From Uliginosibacterium aquaticum (GTDB lineage: Bacteria; Pseudomonadota; Gammaproteobacteria; Burkholderiales; Rhodocyclaceae), in the NCBI RefSeq assembly GCF_012972705.2, contig NZ_JABCSC020000002.1, positions 558,001 to 622,000 of the forward strand: a stretch of 64,000 nt of DNA. Reading direction: 5' to 3'. Numbering within the stretch: the stretch's first letter is position 1; every line of letters begins with the position of its first letter. The notes beneath the pieces are model-generated. The model was not told the DNA's origin. It made no database searches and worked only from the letters and a program-made list of their open reading frames with translations. The translations under genes and the position numbers were made by a program. Positions 1 to 8,341 of the stretch are shown here, one piece after another.

Positions 1-1
1 T

Positions 2-172
2 GTCCGCCTCGGAGACGCCCGCAGCAACGACGGCTACGGGCTTGGTCTGGCAATCACCCGGCAAATCATCGAAGCCCATGGCGGGCGGGTCATCGCCAGC
101 AATCGCGAACAGGGTGGCCTGCGCGTGGAGATGTACCTGCCCATCAGTCAGGCCAGTACAGCAAGCGCGTAA
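2..172 (+). CDS. Sensor histidine kinase, C-terminal fragment
   Basis: The open frame enters from the left edge and ends in TAA. The 56 visible residues hold the ATP-binding G2 box (GYGLGLAI) followed by TRQIIEAHGGRV, the usual end of a HATPase_c domain, then a short tail. This is the last part of a membrane or soluble two-component sensor kinase that autophosphorylates on a histidine. The sensor and dimerisation domains lie outside the window, so the signal and partner cannot be named. The next gene is on the opposite strand and converges on it with only 15 bases between the stops. Confidence 0.85.
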   Translation, partial: VRLGDARSNDGYGLGLAITRQIIEAHGGRVIASNREQGGLRVEMYLPISQASTASA

Positions 173-187
173 AACGCCCGGCGGGTT

Positions 188-823
188 TCAGGGCAGGAAC
201 TCAAGCTCCAGCGCGAAAGCCTTGCCCTGCAGGGCTATCGGCAGTTCTGCGCGACGGGCCGCGCTCTGCAGGCGTCGCAGCCAGGCCTGATCCATCTGCG
301 CGTCACCACTTTCACGCAGAAGACGCGCTGCTTCAGGACGCCCATCCGCACCCAATGCCAGCTCCAGCAAGACACCGGCCTCCGGCAGAGCGGGCCAGGG
401 CTCATCGTTTGCCATCAGCAAGGCCAGGCGGTAAGCCACCCTGGCTTCCGCCATGCTCAGGGGGCGCAGGGCGATCTTTGGTTCTGGCGACACGACACCT
501 GGCGAATCAAACGGCACAGCAGCCGCCACTGCTAGCCCGGCCGCCCCATGCCTGGCAGCAGGGACACGCACTTCACGACCGGGCATCGCTGCTGTGGTTT
601 CGGTCCGCGGGATCACTGCAGCTTGCACTGGGCGAGAAGGAAGAAGCGGCGCCACATACAGACTCAGCTTCGCCTTAACAGGCACCGGCAGGCGCTCACC
701 TGGGCCGCCCAAGCCGCGCCAGAGATCCAGCGCCAACAGGTGCAGCACCAATGAAGCCGCGAGACCACCCAGACACAGGCGCTGCCACTCGCGCGGCGAG
801 GAAGGATTGCTTAATCGGGCCAA
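188..823 (-). CDS. TonB-like membrane-anchored protein
   Basis: A 211-aa protein with a short basic N-terminus, one hydrophobic segment at about residues 16-34 (LCLGGLAASLVLHLLALDLW), a variable middle and a C-terminal stretch resembling the TonB C-terminal fold (LELALGADGRPEAARLLRESG, then WLRRLQSAARRAELP). TonB proteins link the inner-membrane proton motive force to outer-membrane receptors, but no ExbB, ExbD or receptor gene is nearby and the Pro-rich spacer typical of true TonB is weak. A general TonB-family protein is therefore the safer name. The only start I find is TTG at 823 with no clear ribosome-binding site, so the N-terminus is uncertain. It is divergent from the HNH gene. Confidence 0.6.
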   Translation of the reverse strand: MARLSNPSSPREWQRLCLGGLAASLVLHLLALDLWRGLGGPGERLPVPVKAKLSLYVAPLLPSRPVQAAVIPRTETTAAMPGREVRVPAARHGAAGLAVAAAVPFDSPGVVSPEPKIALRPLSMAEARVAYRLALLMANDEPWPALPEAGVLLELALGADGRPEAARLLRESGDAQMDQAWLRRLQSAARRAELPIALQGKAFALELEFLP

Positions 824-887
824 GGCGGTTAGCGTGTAGGAAGAGTAGTCCCGAGGAACATGCAGGTTTCATTCTCTGGAGCGTTCC

Positions 888-1499
888 ATGCGTCCGCCCG
901 AGCATCGCCCTGAAGTCCGTGTCTTGTCCCGCGAACGCTGCCCCCTGATCCTCACGCTGGATACCCAGGGGCAACCCCATCGCTGGGTGAGCTGGCAGCA
1001 CGCCCTGTTCTACTACGCGCGCAATATGGTGGCCTGGGATGCCGGGGATGCCTGTTTCACCTTTCACGGCGGCATCTCGCGCCAGACCGGCGTGCGCTCG
1101 ATCATCACCGCCAACAGCATCATCGCCATCAAGGGGCGGGCACTCTCAAGCCGCACCCTGCGCCAAGTGCCACCACTATCCAATCGCGAACTATTCAATC
1201 GCGATCGCCACGTCTGCGCCTATTGCGGGCAGGAGCTGCAGTCTGCCCGCCTGACGCGGGACCACGTCAAGCCGGTTTCACAAGGCGGCGCAGACAGCTG
1301 GATGAATGTGGTAACAGCTTGCCGCAGCTGCAATCAACGCAAGGGCGGCCACACCCCCGAGCAGGCACGGATGATGTTGCTCTACGCGCCTTATGTGCCG
1401 AACAAGGCCGAGTACCTGATTCTCTCAAACCGCAGCATCCTCGCCGACCAGATGGATTTCCTTGCCCATCACCTGCCGGCCCAGAGCCGCCTGCGCTGA
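888..1499 (+). CDS. HNH endonuclease family protein
   Basis: A 203-aa protein. The C-terminal half has a classic HNH nuclease core: CAYCGQEL (first CxxC), then LTRDHVKPVSQGGADSWMNVV with the His and Asn of the motif, then CRSCNQRKGG (second CxxC), at about residues 110-150. The two CxxC pairs would bind a structural zinc and the His a catalytic metal. The N-terminal 95 residues are typical of the stand-alone HNH proteins common in proteobacteria, whose role is not established. The start is supported by GGAG about 6 bases upstream. No methylase or phage gene adjoins it, so restriction or homing is not indicated. Confidence 0.85.
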   Translation: MRPPEHRPEVRVLSRERCPLILTLDTQGQPHRWVSWQHALFYYARNMVAWDAGDACFTFHGGISRQTGVRSIITANSIIAIKGRALSSRTLRQVPPLSNRELFNRDRHVCAYCGQELQSARLTRDHVKPVSQGGADSWMNVVTACRSCNQRKGGHTPEQARMMLLYAPYVPNKAEYLILSNRSILADQMDFLAHHLPAQSRLR

Positions 1500-1569
1500 G
1501 CGCTCCGAAGGGCTCAGGGATTGCCTGATACACTCGTGCCCTCGCCTGCCGCCCTGCACCCGCCGCGCC

Positions 1570-1818
1570 ATGACTGAACTGATCGGCTTCCTTGCTGCCT
1601 TCTGCACCACTCTGGCTTTCGTACCACAAGCCTGGCTGACCTGGCGGACCCGCTCGGCACACGGGGTGTCACTGGGCATGTACAGCATCTTCGTGACCGG
1701 CGTGGCACTCTGGCTGGTCTATGGCATCGCCATCCTGTCCTGGCCGGTAATCGTGGCCAACGCCATCACCTTGCTGCTGGCCCTGTTCATCCTGATCATG
1801 AAGCTGCGCTTCGGCTGA
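1570..1818 (+). CDS. SemiSWEET-type small sugar transporter
   Basis: An 82-aa protein made of three hydrophobic segments (about residues 3-20, 37-56 and 58-77). The PQ motif lies at the end of helix 1 (FVPQAWLTWRTRSAHGVS), which is the hallmark of bacterial SemiSWEET proteins. These work as dimers in the inner membrane and carry sugars down a gradient. The length matches the family (80-100 aa). An upstream in-frame ATG at 1462 is unlikely because it would overlap the HNH gene and add a Cys- and Arg-rich leader before helix 1. The substrate cannot be read from sequence. Confidence 0.85.
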   Translation: MTELIGFLAAFCTTLAFVPQAWLTWRTRSAHGVSLGMYSIFVTGVALWLVYGIAILSWPVIVANAITLLLALFILIMKLRFG

Positions 1819-1829
1819 GCGCCTCTGCC

Positions 1830-1979
1830 TCAGGCCTGCGTCGCAGGCACCAGAGCACGCCCCACCCCGAACTGCAAGCTGTCAATCTGCAACTCCTCCA
1901 GATAGGCTTGCCTTTCCAGTTCGATTTCACTGCTGGCAAGGGCTTCCGTGTGCTGTGCGTGTGCGTTGTCGTGGTTCAT
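1830..1979 (-). CDS. Small hypothetical protein (49 aa)
   Basis: A short frame begins MNHDNAHAQHTEALASSEIE, continues with an amphipathic Glu/Leu-rich stretch (LERQAYLEELQIDSLQF) and ends VPATQA. GGAGAG sits just upstream of the ATG at good spacing, which argues for translation. The His-rich start and central helix suggest a small soluble protein, but no family comes to mind. It is 11 bases from the convergent SemiSWEET stop. The remaining gap to htpG (1980-2189) holds only the htpG terminator. Confidence 0.45.
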   Translation of the reverse strand: MNHDNAHAQHTEALASSEIELERQAYLEELQIDSLQFGVGRALVPATQA

Positions 1980-2130
1980 GCTTCTCTCCGTTGTCAGACC
2001 GTAGCCTGCTTGTATGCCACTTGCGCGGCGAATGTTCTGGAGTGCAAATGCTGCATCGCAAAACGGCGCCTGACCACTGGAGAAAACCCTTGGCCGTGAA
2101 GTCCACCACAGCCATCAGCAGAAATGAAAC

Positions 2131-2149
2131 GGGCCGCACAAGGCGGCCC
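2131..2149 (-). terminator. Intrinsic terminator of htpG
   Basis: GGGCCGC and GCGGCCC pair around a 5-base loop. On the minus strand the stem is followed by GTTTCATTTC. It lies about 40 bases beyond the htpG stop. Confidence 0.65.
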
Positions 2150-2189
2150 ATTCCATTTCTGGCAGTCCCGGCAAAGGGACCTCCGCGTA

Positions 2190-4109
2190 CTATTTCGCCA
2201 TATCCAGCATCAGCTGGTTCATGCGGCGAATGAAGGTGGCCGGGTCGTCCAGCGTGCCACCTTCGGCCAGCAAGGCCTGATCGAAGAGCACGGCAGCCCA
2301 GTCGTCGAACTTACTGTCTTCACTCTTCAGGCGCGCCACCACCGGATGCTCCGGGTTGATCTCGAGGATCGGAGCCGAGGTCGGCACGTTCTGGCCGGCG
2401 GCCTTCAGCAGACGCGCCAGATTGGCGCCCATCTCATGTTCGTCGACCACCAGGCAGGCCGGGCTGTCGGTCAGGCGGTGCGTGACGCGCACTTCCTTCA
2501 CGCGCTCGCCCAGGCTGGTCTTGACCTTCTCCAGCAGCGGCTTGAACTCTTCGGCCTGCTCTTCGACCTTCTTCTTTTCGGCCTCGTCTTCCAGCGCGCC
2601 CAGATCGAGGCCGCCCTTGGCCACCGACACGATCTGCTTGCCTTCGAACTCGGTCAGATAGGAAATCGCCCACTCGTCGATGCGATCAGACAACAGCAGC
2701 ACTTCGATGCCCTTCTTGCGGAAGACTTCGAGGTGGGGGCTGTTCTTGGCCGCGTTGAAGCTCTCGGCGGTGACGTAGTAGATCTTCTCCTGGCCTTCCT
2801 TCATGCGGCCGATGTAGTCGCGCAATGACACGCCTTCATCCGCCGTATCGGTATGCGTGGAGGCAAAGCGCATCAGGCCGGCCAGCTTGTCCTTGTTGGC
2901 GGAATCTTCACCCAGACCTTCCTTGAGCACACGGCCGAATTCGCGCCAGAAGTCGGCGTAGTCGTCCTTGCGGTTTTCGGCGATGTCTTCGAGCAGGCCC
3001 AGCACCTTCTTCGTGCAACCGCCGCGGATGGTGTCGACGTCCTTGCTCTCCTGCAGGATTTCGCGCGACACGTTCAGCGGCAGATCGGCCGAATCGACCA
3101 CCCCGCGCACGAAGCGGAGGTAATGCGGCAACAGCTTCTCGGCGTCGTCCATGATGAAGACGCGGCGCACATAGAGCTTCAGGCCGTGACGCGGATTGCG
3201 GTCCCACAAGTCAAACGGGGCACGCTTGGGCACATACAGCAGTTGGGTGTATTCGTGACGCCCCTCGACCTTGGCATGGCTCCAGGCCATCGGGTCTTCG
3301 AAGTCGTGCGACACATGCTTGTAGAAAGCCTTGTAGTCGTCGTCCGAAACGTCATTCTTGGAGCGGGTCCACAGCGCGTTGGCCTGGTTGATGGTTTCCT
3401 CTTCGTCGGACACCACGTTCTCGGCCTTCTCCTGATTCCACTCTTCCTTCTGCATCAGGATCGGCTGAACGATGTGATCCGAATACTTGCGGATGATGCT
3501 GCGCAGTTTCCAGCCGGAGAGCAGATCGTCCTCACCTTCGCGCAGGTGCAGGATGATGTCCGTGCCACGCAAGGCCTTGGTGTAGGGCTCGACCGAGTAT
3601 TCACCGGCTTCGTCGCCGGCCATCGAGCACTCCCACTTCACACCGGCTTCGGCGGCGTCACCGGCACGGCGAGTCAGCACGGTCACCTTGTCGGCCACAA
3701 TGAAGGCCGAGTAAAAGCCCACGCCGAACTGGCCGATCAGGTTGGCATCCTTCTGCTTGTCGCCGGAAAGCTTGGAGAAGAACTCCTTGGTGCCGGACTT
3801 GGCAATGGTGCCCAGATGGTTGATCGCTTCCTCACGGCTCATGCCGATGCCGTTGTCCGAAATCGTGATCGTGCGCGAAGGCTTGTCAAAGCGCACACGG
3901 ATCTTCAGTTCGGAGTCGCTCTCGAACAATGCGGCATTGTCCAATGCTTCGAAGCGCAGCTTGTCGCAGGCATCCGAAGCGTTGGAGACAAGCTCGCGCA
4001 GGAAAATCTCGCGATTGGAATAGAGGGAGTGAATCATCAGGTGAAGCAGTTGCTTCACTTCAGCCTGGAAACCACGTTTTTCGGTGGTGGATGCTGCCCG
4101 TTCAGTCAT
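2190..4109 (-). CDS. htpG: Chaperone HtpG (Hsp90)
   Basis: A 639-aa cytosolic ATP-dependent chaperone that remodels client proteins with the DnaK system. The N-terminal GHKL ATPase motifs are all present: [25 protein letters not shown] and [11 protein letters not shown]. They are followed by the middle domain with its conserved Arg region ([12 protein letters not shown]) and the C-terminal dimerisation domain. Length is normal for the family. I chose ATG 4109 ([18 protein letters not shown]) because GGAGG lies 9 bases before it; the in-frame ATG at 4133 overlaps that Shine-Dalgarno sequence. A near-perfect sigma-32 promoter lies upstream and a hairpin terminator follows, so it is probably a single-gene heat-shock unit. 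Confidence 0.98.
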   Translation of the reverse strand: MTERAASTTEKRGFQAEVKQLLHLMIHSLYSNREIFLRELVSNASDACDKLRFEALDNAALFESDSELKIRVRFDKPSRTITISDNGIGMSREEAINHLGTIAKSGTKEFFSKLSGDKQKDANLIGQFGVGFYSAFIVADKVTVLTRRAGDAAEAGVKWECSMAGDEAGEYSVEPYTKALRGTDIILHLREGEDDLLSGWKLRSIIRKYSDHIVQPILMQKEEWNQEKAENVVSDEEETINQANALWTRSKNDVSDDDYKAFYKHVSHDFEDPMAWSHAKVEGRHEYTQLLYVPKRAPFDLWDRNPRHGLKLYVRRVFIMDDAEKLLPHYLRFVRGVVDSADLPLNVSREILQESKDVDTIRGGCTKKVLGLLEDIAENRKDDYADFWREFGRVLKEGLGEDSANKDKLAGLMRFASTHTDTADEGVSLRDYIGRMKEGQEKIYYVTAESFNAAKNSPHLEVFRKKGIEVLLLSDRIDEWAISYLTEFEGKQIVSVAKGGLDLGALEDEAEKKKVEEQAEEFKPLLEKVKTSLGERVKEVRVTHRLTDSPACLVVDEHEMGANLARLLKAAGQNVPTSAPILEINPEHPVVARLKSEDSKFDDWAAVLFDQALLAEGGTLDDPATFIRRMNQLMLDMAK

Positions 4110-4149
4110 GCTCTTTATCCTCCGGTAATGCATTTGTTAGCATCCGGAC

Positions 4150-4178
4150 AGATAGGGGCGCCGGTTCCGGATTTCAAG
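4150..4178 (-). promoter_or_regulatory. Sigma-32 heat-shock promoter of htpG
   Basis: On the minus strand the sequence reads CTTGAAA (4178-4172), 13 bases, then CCCCTATCT (4158-4150), matching the RpoH consensus CTTGAAA-N12-15-CCCCATNT. It ends about 40 bases upstream of the htpG ATG. Confidence 0.8.
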
Positions 4179-4201
4179 CCCCCGCTTTGCGGAGCATCCA
4201 C

Positions 4202-5956
4202 TTGGCCCGTCCTCCCGCTCTACCGGAAAGCAGCCAGGCTGAGCCGCTTGCCAGTGATCTGCTGGCGCGATCGGCATGGTCCTTCCTCGGGATCTATCTG
4301 TTGCTGGTAGTGCTGATCCTCGCAGGCACCTGGGCCTTGATCACACAGGACTGGGTGCGTCAGCAAAAAGTCCAGGAAACCGAACTCTCCAGCCTCGCTC
4401 ACTCGCTCGCCGAAATGCTCGAGCATGATCTGGCAGATGCCGATCGTGCCCTACGCAGCCTTGGCCGCATGCAAGCCCAATCAGCCAACACGGAAAACCT
4501 GCGCGAGCTAGCCCGCCAGGAATTGCTGCAAGCCCCACACATTGCTCGCCTCGCCATCTGGTCGGCAAAAGGGCAGGAAATCGTGGGCGTGCAGCAGAAC
4601 ATGCTGGCCACCACCCTCTCCAGCCCTCTGCCGTCGGTGGAACTTTTCCGCCGTCAGCCTCAGCCGGGGCTCCTCATCCACACCGCTATCGTAGGGGCAG
4701 ATGGTTTGCGCTACCTGCCGGTGGAACGCATCCTGCGTGGCGCGCAAGGCGAAGTGCAAAGCTACGGCGTAGCGCTGCTGGAGGTGGCCACCTTAGAGCA
4801 GTACTTCCGAGCCATCCGCCTGACGGACTCAGACCAGGCCAGTCTGCTCGATGGAGACACCCGCCTGCTGACCAGCATGCCTGGAGAAACTGACACCCCA
4901 ATGCCGGACTTCCGCCGCCTGTTGGCCAGCCAGGCCAACGGCCAACGCCCGGACAAGGCCTTCGGCACCACTTATGAAATAGATGGCGAGAGCCAGGTCG
5001 GCGTCTTCCGCTGGCTGAGCCGTTACCCCTTGATCGTGGAGGCTGCCCGCCCTACCGCGGTGGCAAGGGCTGGCTTTACCGCAATGAAGCGCCGCCTGCT
5101 GACGGGAGCCGGCGCACTGATCGGCCTGCTCGGCTTGCTCACCTGGCTGATTTACGCCGACTCACAGCGCCACCGCTCGGCGCGTGCCAGTCTCGGTCGC
5201 ATCAACGCCTCTCTCGAAGAGCGAGTCGGCCGGCGAACAGCCGAACTGGAGCAATCCAACCGCGAAATGATCGCCTTCAGCTATTCGATTTCCCACGACC
5301 TGCGCGCGCCGCTACGCGCCATCAATGGCTTTGCACACGCGCTGCGCGAAGACTTCAGCGAACGCCTCGATGATCAGGGGCGCGACTATCTGGATCGCAT
5401 CTGCCGCGCCAGCGTGCGCATGGGCGAGTTGATCGACGAACTGCTGGCCCTGGCCAACGTTTCACGTGCCCCTCTGGTGATCGAGGAACTCGACCTGACC
5501 CTGATCGCCAGCGACATCGTGGAGGAGTTGCGCCTCGCCAGCCCGGAACGCCAGGTGCTTTTCCAGGCCCAGGCCAACCTGCATGTGGAGGGTGATGAAG
5601 CCTTGCTGCGCAATGCGCTCACCAACCTGATCGGCAATGCCTGGAAATTTACCCGCGGCAGACGCCCAGCCGTAATCAGCTTCACGGCCGAAGAAGAAGC
5701 GGAGTTCATTCGCTTTACGCTCGCCGACAACGGTATCGGTTTCGATATGGCCCATGCCAAACGCCTGTTTCAGCCCTTTCAACAATTGCACGGCAATCAG
5801 GGCTTCGGCGGCACCGGCATAGGACTGGCCTCGGTACGCCGCATCATCGAGCGTCATGGCGGACAGATCTGGGCCGAAGCCGATCCGGAACAGGGCGCCA
5901 GCTTCATTTTCACCCTGCCCCTGCGCGCCCGGGTAATCCGCAGACGCCGCAAGTAG
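4202..5956 (+). CDS. Membrane sensor histidine kinase (orphan)
   Basis: About 584 aa. A transmembrane helix lies at about residues 25-46, followed by a periplasmic sensor region of roughly 260 residues, a second helix (LLTGAGALIGLLGLLTWLIYA), a coiled linker (RINASLEERVGRRTAELEQSNRE), a HisKA domain with the phospho-acceptor His in SYSISHDLRAPLRAINGF, and a HATPase domain (NALTNLIGNAWKFT, DNGIGFD, GGTGIGLASV). No ATG occurs before the first helix. The likely start is TTG at 4202 with GGAG 7 bases upstream, just beyond the divergent htpG promoter. No response regulator is adjacent, so the partner is unknown. The SISHDLRAPL type of H-box is common in phytochrome-like and PAS-linked kinases. Confidence 0.85.
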   Translation: MARPPALPESSQAEPLASDLLARSAWSFLGIYLLLVVLILAGTWALITQDWVRQQKVQETELSSLAHSLAEMLEHDLADADRALRSLGRMQAQSANTENLRELARQELLQAPHIARLAIWSAKGQEIVGVQQNMLATTLSSPLPSVELFRRQPQPGLLIHTAIVGADGLRYLPVERILRGAQGEVQSYGVALLEVATLEQYFRAIRLTDSDQASLLDGDTRLLTSMPGETDTPMPDFRRLLASQANGQRPDKAFGTTYEIDGESQVGVFRWLSRYPLIVEAARPTAVARAGFTAMKRRLLTGAGALIGLLGLLTWLIYADSQRHRSARASLGRINASLEERVGRRTAELEQSNREMIAFSYSISHDLRAPLRAINGFAHALREDFSERLDDQGRDYLDRICRASVRMGELIDELLALANVSRAPLVIEELDLTLIASDIVEELRLASPERQVLFQAQANLHVEGDEALLRNALTNLIGNAWKFTRGRRPAVISFTAEEEAEFIRFTLADNGIGFDMAHAKRLFQPFQQLHGNQGFGGTGIGLASVRRIIERHGGQIWAEADPEQGASFIFTLPLRARVIRRRRK

Positions 5957-6054
5957 GCACTCCCGAGGGTTAACGGACAACGCCCGCCACCTGCGTGACG
6001 GGCCTCATCAGGGCTGCATCGAACCGGCCTGTGCGACCGGCCTGACGGTAAAAC

Positions 6055-7905
6055 TTACTTCAGCTTGCCAGCACCTGCGTTGCTGATCACCGAAGCCTTG
6101 GCCGCTGCGGCGGTTTGCAGCGTGTAAGCGTAAGGCGGAGTCCACACATTGGCGCCAGTCGGCACGGCATAGCCACACTGACCATCCCAAGCCACCGGGG
6201 TGGTGTTGCCGCCCTTGTCGGTCAGCATCAGGTGGCCGGAGGAACGGAAACCGATCGGATTCGTACCGTTACCGCCATCAATACCCTTCTTGCAGAAGCT
6301 GTCGGTCGCCAATGCCGTGATCTCGAAATACATGTTCTCGACCAGCATGTTCGACTTGTAGCGCGGATCCACACCACTGCCAAACTTCAGGTCAGCCGGC
6401 ACAGAGCTATCGGTACGGCCATAGATGTAGTTGTTGAACATATGCACCTGGCCATAACGGTTCAGGGGCAGACGCGAGCCCAGGCGATCGTAGAAGTTGT
6501 TCGACAAAGTTACGTGCAGCCGGCCGTCATCGCTCCAGGCACGCCCCGAGTCACCGTTACCGACCAGAGTCACCTTGTGGTGCTTGAAGAAGTAGCTGTT
6601 GGTGACCGTCGCGTAATCAGAACCGCGCACGATATCCAGCAGGCCATCGTGGCGCGTATCGGACGCCAGCGAATCCGGCGTATCGCCATCGCCCATCGAG
6701 ATGTGATCGATGTAGATGTTCTGCGCGCGCGACAGGGTCATGCCGTCAGCGTAGGCATTGGCCGAATCTTCCGGATTCACGTCCCAGGGCGCATCGATCT
6801 GCAGGTTGCGGATGATGATGTTGCGGGTCCAGGTCGGGTAGTCTTCCGGGTCCTTGCCAGCATTAACCCAGGCGGTGTAACCGGCCTGCGCATCTGCAGC
6901 ACCATTGGCCAACTCGCCACCAATCAGGATCGACGTGCCGGTGATCCGAGCGGTACGCCCCTGAGCGTCGTTGATACCGACCAGCGTAGTGTTCGACGGG
7001 ATCATGATCGAGCCGCCGTACTTCTGATCCATGTAGCTGGTGTATTCCTTGAACACCGTATTGTTGGCACTCCAGCGCAGATCAATGTGGCCCACCACGC
7101 GCACGATCTTCGGTTCCAGACCGGCTTCAGCCAGGGCTGCAACCAGTTGCTGACCATTGAACACGGTGTAGACACGGTTGGCCGCAGCAGCCGAACCACC
7201 CGTCACGACTACCTTGCCCTTGCGCGACCAGGTATGCCAGCCATTTTGCGGCGCCGTGGCACGCTCGAAGCTCAGCACCCCGCCGGTCGGATCCACCGTG
7301 GCGAATTGCCAGGTCGGCAGCACCGGAGCGGCCTTGTAGTTGGTTGGGTTGTGCAGGCCATCGATCGTGGCCGGCGCCAGATAGTTGCGCACGCCATAGG
7401 TATAGCTGCCGCTGACGTTCTGCAGGGGAGTGCTGGCACCCGTCAGGGTGCGAGCGTCAATACCTGCAGCCGAAACGCTGCTCGCAGCTGCGGACGAAGC
7501 GGCAACCGAGGATGCCGCAGCCGAAGACACTGCAGCCGACGAAGCGGCGGCGCTGCTGGCGGCCTTGCTGCTGGAAGCGGCCGAAGAGGCGGCAACGCTG
7601 CTGGCTGCGGCGCTGCTCACGGCAGCGCTGGAGGACGAGCTGCTCAGCGGGCCATAGGAGCACCATGCGGAAGTGGTATAGGTGTTGGTCGGGAAAGCCG
7701 AACCAATACAGGCGAAGCTGTCAGTCTTGGTGGCATACACGAAGCTGCCGGACTTGCCCAGCGCAACCGAACGGGTACCCGCCATCGTGCAGGTGGCGCC
7801 GGTGTTCTGTGCGCACTTGGTGTAACCGGTGGGATAGTCGCTGGCGGCCTGCACATTTGCAGCCAACAGCAGAAGGGCGGCGCCGCCCAGGATCTTGCTT
7901 TGCAT
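6055..7905 (-). CDS. Secreted pectate lyase, polysaccharide lyase family 1
   Basis: 616 aa. Residues 1-20 are a Sec signal peptide. Residues 21-85 form a small domain with four Cys (CAQNTGATC, FACIGS, AWCSYG), perhaps carbohydrate-binding. Residues 88-147 are a Ser/Ala linker. The rest is a right-handed beta-helix of the PL1 type with YIDHISMGDGDTPDS, HDGLLDIVRGSD and the catalytic-site signature RLPLNR (R478, R483; RxPxxR). The enzyme cleaves polygalacturonate by Ca-dependent beta-elimination outside the cell or in the periplasm. Poly-Ser linkers are typical of plant-wall enzymes in saprophytes. A palindromic motif 73 bases upstream is shared with the acetylesterase gene at 39.8-41.4 kb. Confidence 0.93.
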   Translation of the reverse strand: MQSKILGGAALLLLAANVQAASDYPTGYTKCAQNTGATCTMAGTRSVALGKSGSFVYATKTDSFACIGSAFPTNTYTTSAWCSYGPLSSSSSSAAVSSAAASSVAASSAASSSKAASSAAASSAAVSSAAASSVAASSAAASSVSAAGIDARTLTGASTPLQNVSGSYTYGVRNYLAPATIDGLHNPTNYKAAPVLPTWQFATVDPTGGVLSFERATAPQNGWHTWSRKGKVVVTGGSAAAANRVYTVFNGQQLVAALAEAGLEPKIVRVVGHIDLRWSANNTVFKEYTSYMDQKYGGSIMIPSNTTLVGINDAQGRTARITGTSILIGGELANGAADAQAGYTAWVNAGKDPEDYPTWTRNIIIRNLQIDAPWDVNPEDSANAYADGMTLSRAQNIYIDHISMGDGDTPDSLASDTRHDGLLDIVRGSDYATVTNSYFFKHHKVTLVGNGDSGRAWSDDGRLHVTLSNNFYDRLGSRLPLNRYGQVHMFNNYIYGRTDSSVPADLKFGSGVDPRYKSNMLVENMYFEITALATDSFCKKGIDGGNGTNPIGFRSSGHLMLTDKGGNTTPVAWDGQCGYAVPTGANVWTPPYAYTLQTAAAAKASVISNAGAGKLK

Positions 7906-7977
7906 GGTGTCTCCTAACTTATTTATGACGCAGACCTGTTCCGGCCTGCCACCTCGTCTGACGCTACAACTTTAGAC

Positions 7978-7997
7978 GTAAGACAAACTCTTACAAA
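7978..7997. promoter_or_regulatory. Putative operator, copy 1 (pectin regulon)
   Basis: Read toward the pectate lyase the sequence is TTTGTAAGAGTTTGTCTTAC. It contains a perfect inverted repeat GTAAGA-N5-TCTTAC. A copy matching at 18 of 20 positions lies at 41655-41674. The GT-N3-AC core resembles operators of FCD-type GntR regulators; that assignment is inference. Confidence 0.6.
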
Positions 7998-8067
7998 AGT
8001 AATAGACGAGCAGGAGAAAACTAGTGCAGCGACCTCGGGCTGTCAATGAAAGTCTGGGGTCCGTTCA

Positions 8068-8087
8068 TCGTGTTTCCGAAAACACGA
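8068..8087. other. Hairpin in the pectate lyase-parA intergenic region
   Basis: TCGTGTTT and AAACACGA form a perfect 8-bp stem with a 4-base loop. It lies in the 436-base gap between the divergent pectate lyase and parA genes (7906-8341). It could be a terminator-like element or a protein-binding site. Apart from this hairpin and the operator at 7978-7997 I see no gene in the gap; short frames there lack ribosome-binding sites and family likeness. Confidence 0.4.
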
Positions 8088-8341
8088 AACTGTTTTCTGC
8101 GTTGGAACAACATGCTGCGGCGCAAGATTGCCCACTTCAGCAGACTCCGCACTGCAGCAAAGAAAAATACAGGCGGAGACGTCCGGCCATCGGCACGCAT
8201 GCGGCCGGAATACCCGCCTGATGGCTATTGCACAGAATGGATTGCTTCCTACAATGGAAGCTCGTGCTCTCTTGCTGCGCAGGCTATCGGCTATCTGCCG
8301 AGAAAAACCTGACGCCTGGGCGCGCTACCGGAGGCTGCTGC

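Noticed and set aside
2853-4310. Plus-strand frame opposite htpG
   Set aside because: It is antisense to a certain htpG gene and lacks any recognisable domain.
6115-7917. 600-codon plus-strand frame opposite the pectate lyase
   Set aside because: The minus-strand frame has a signal peptide, a Ser/Ala linker and PL1 motifs; the plus frame has no family likeness.
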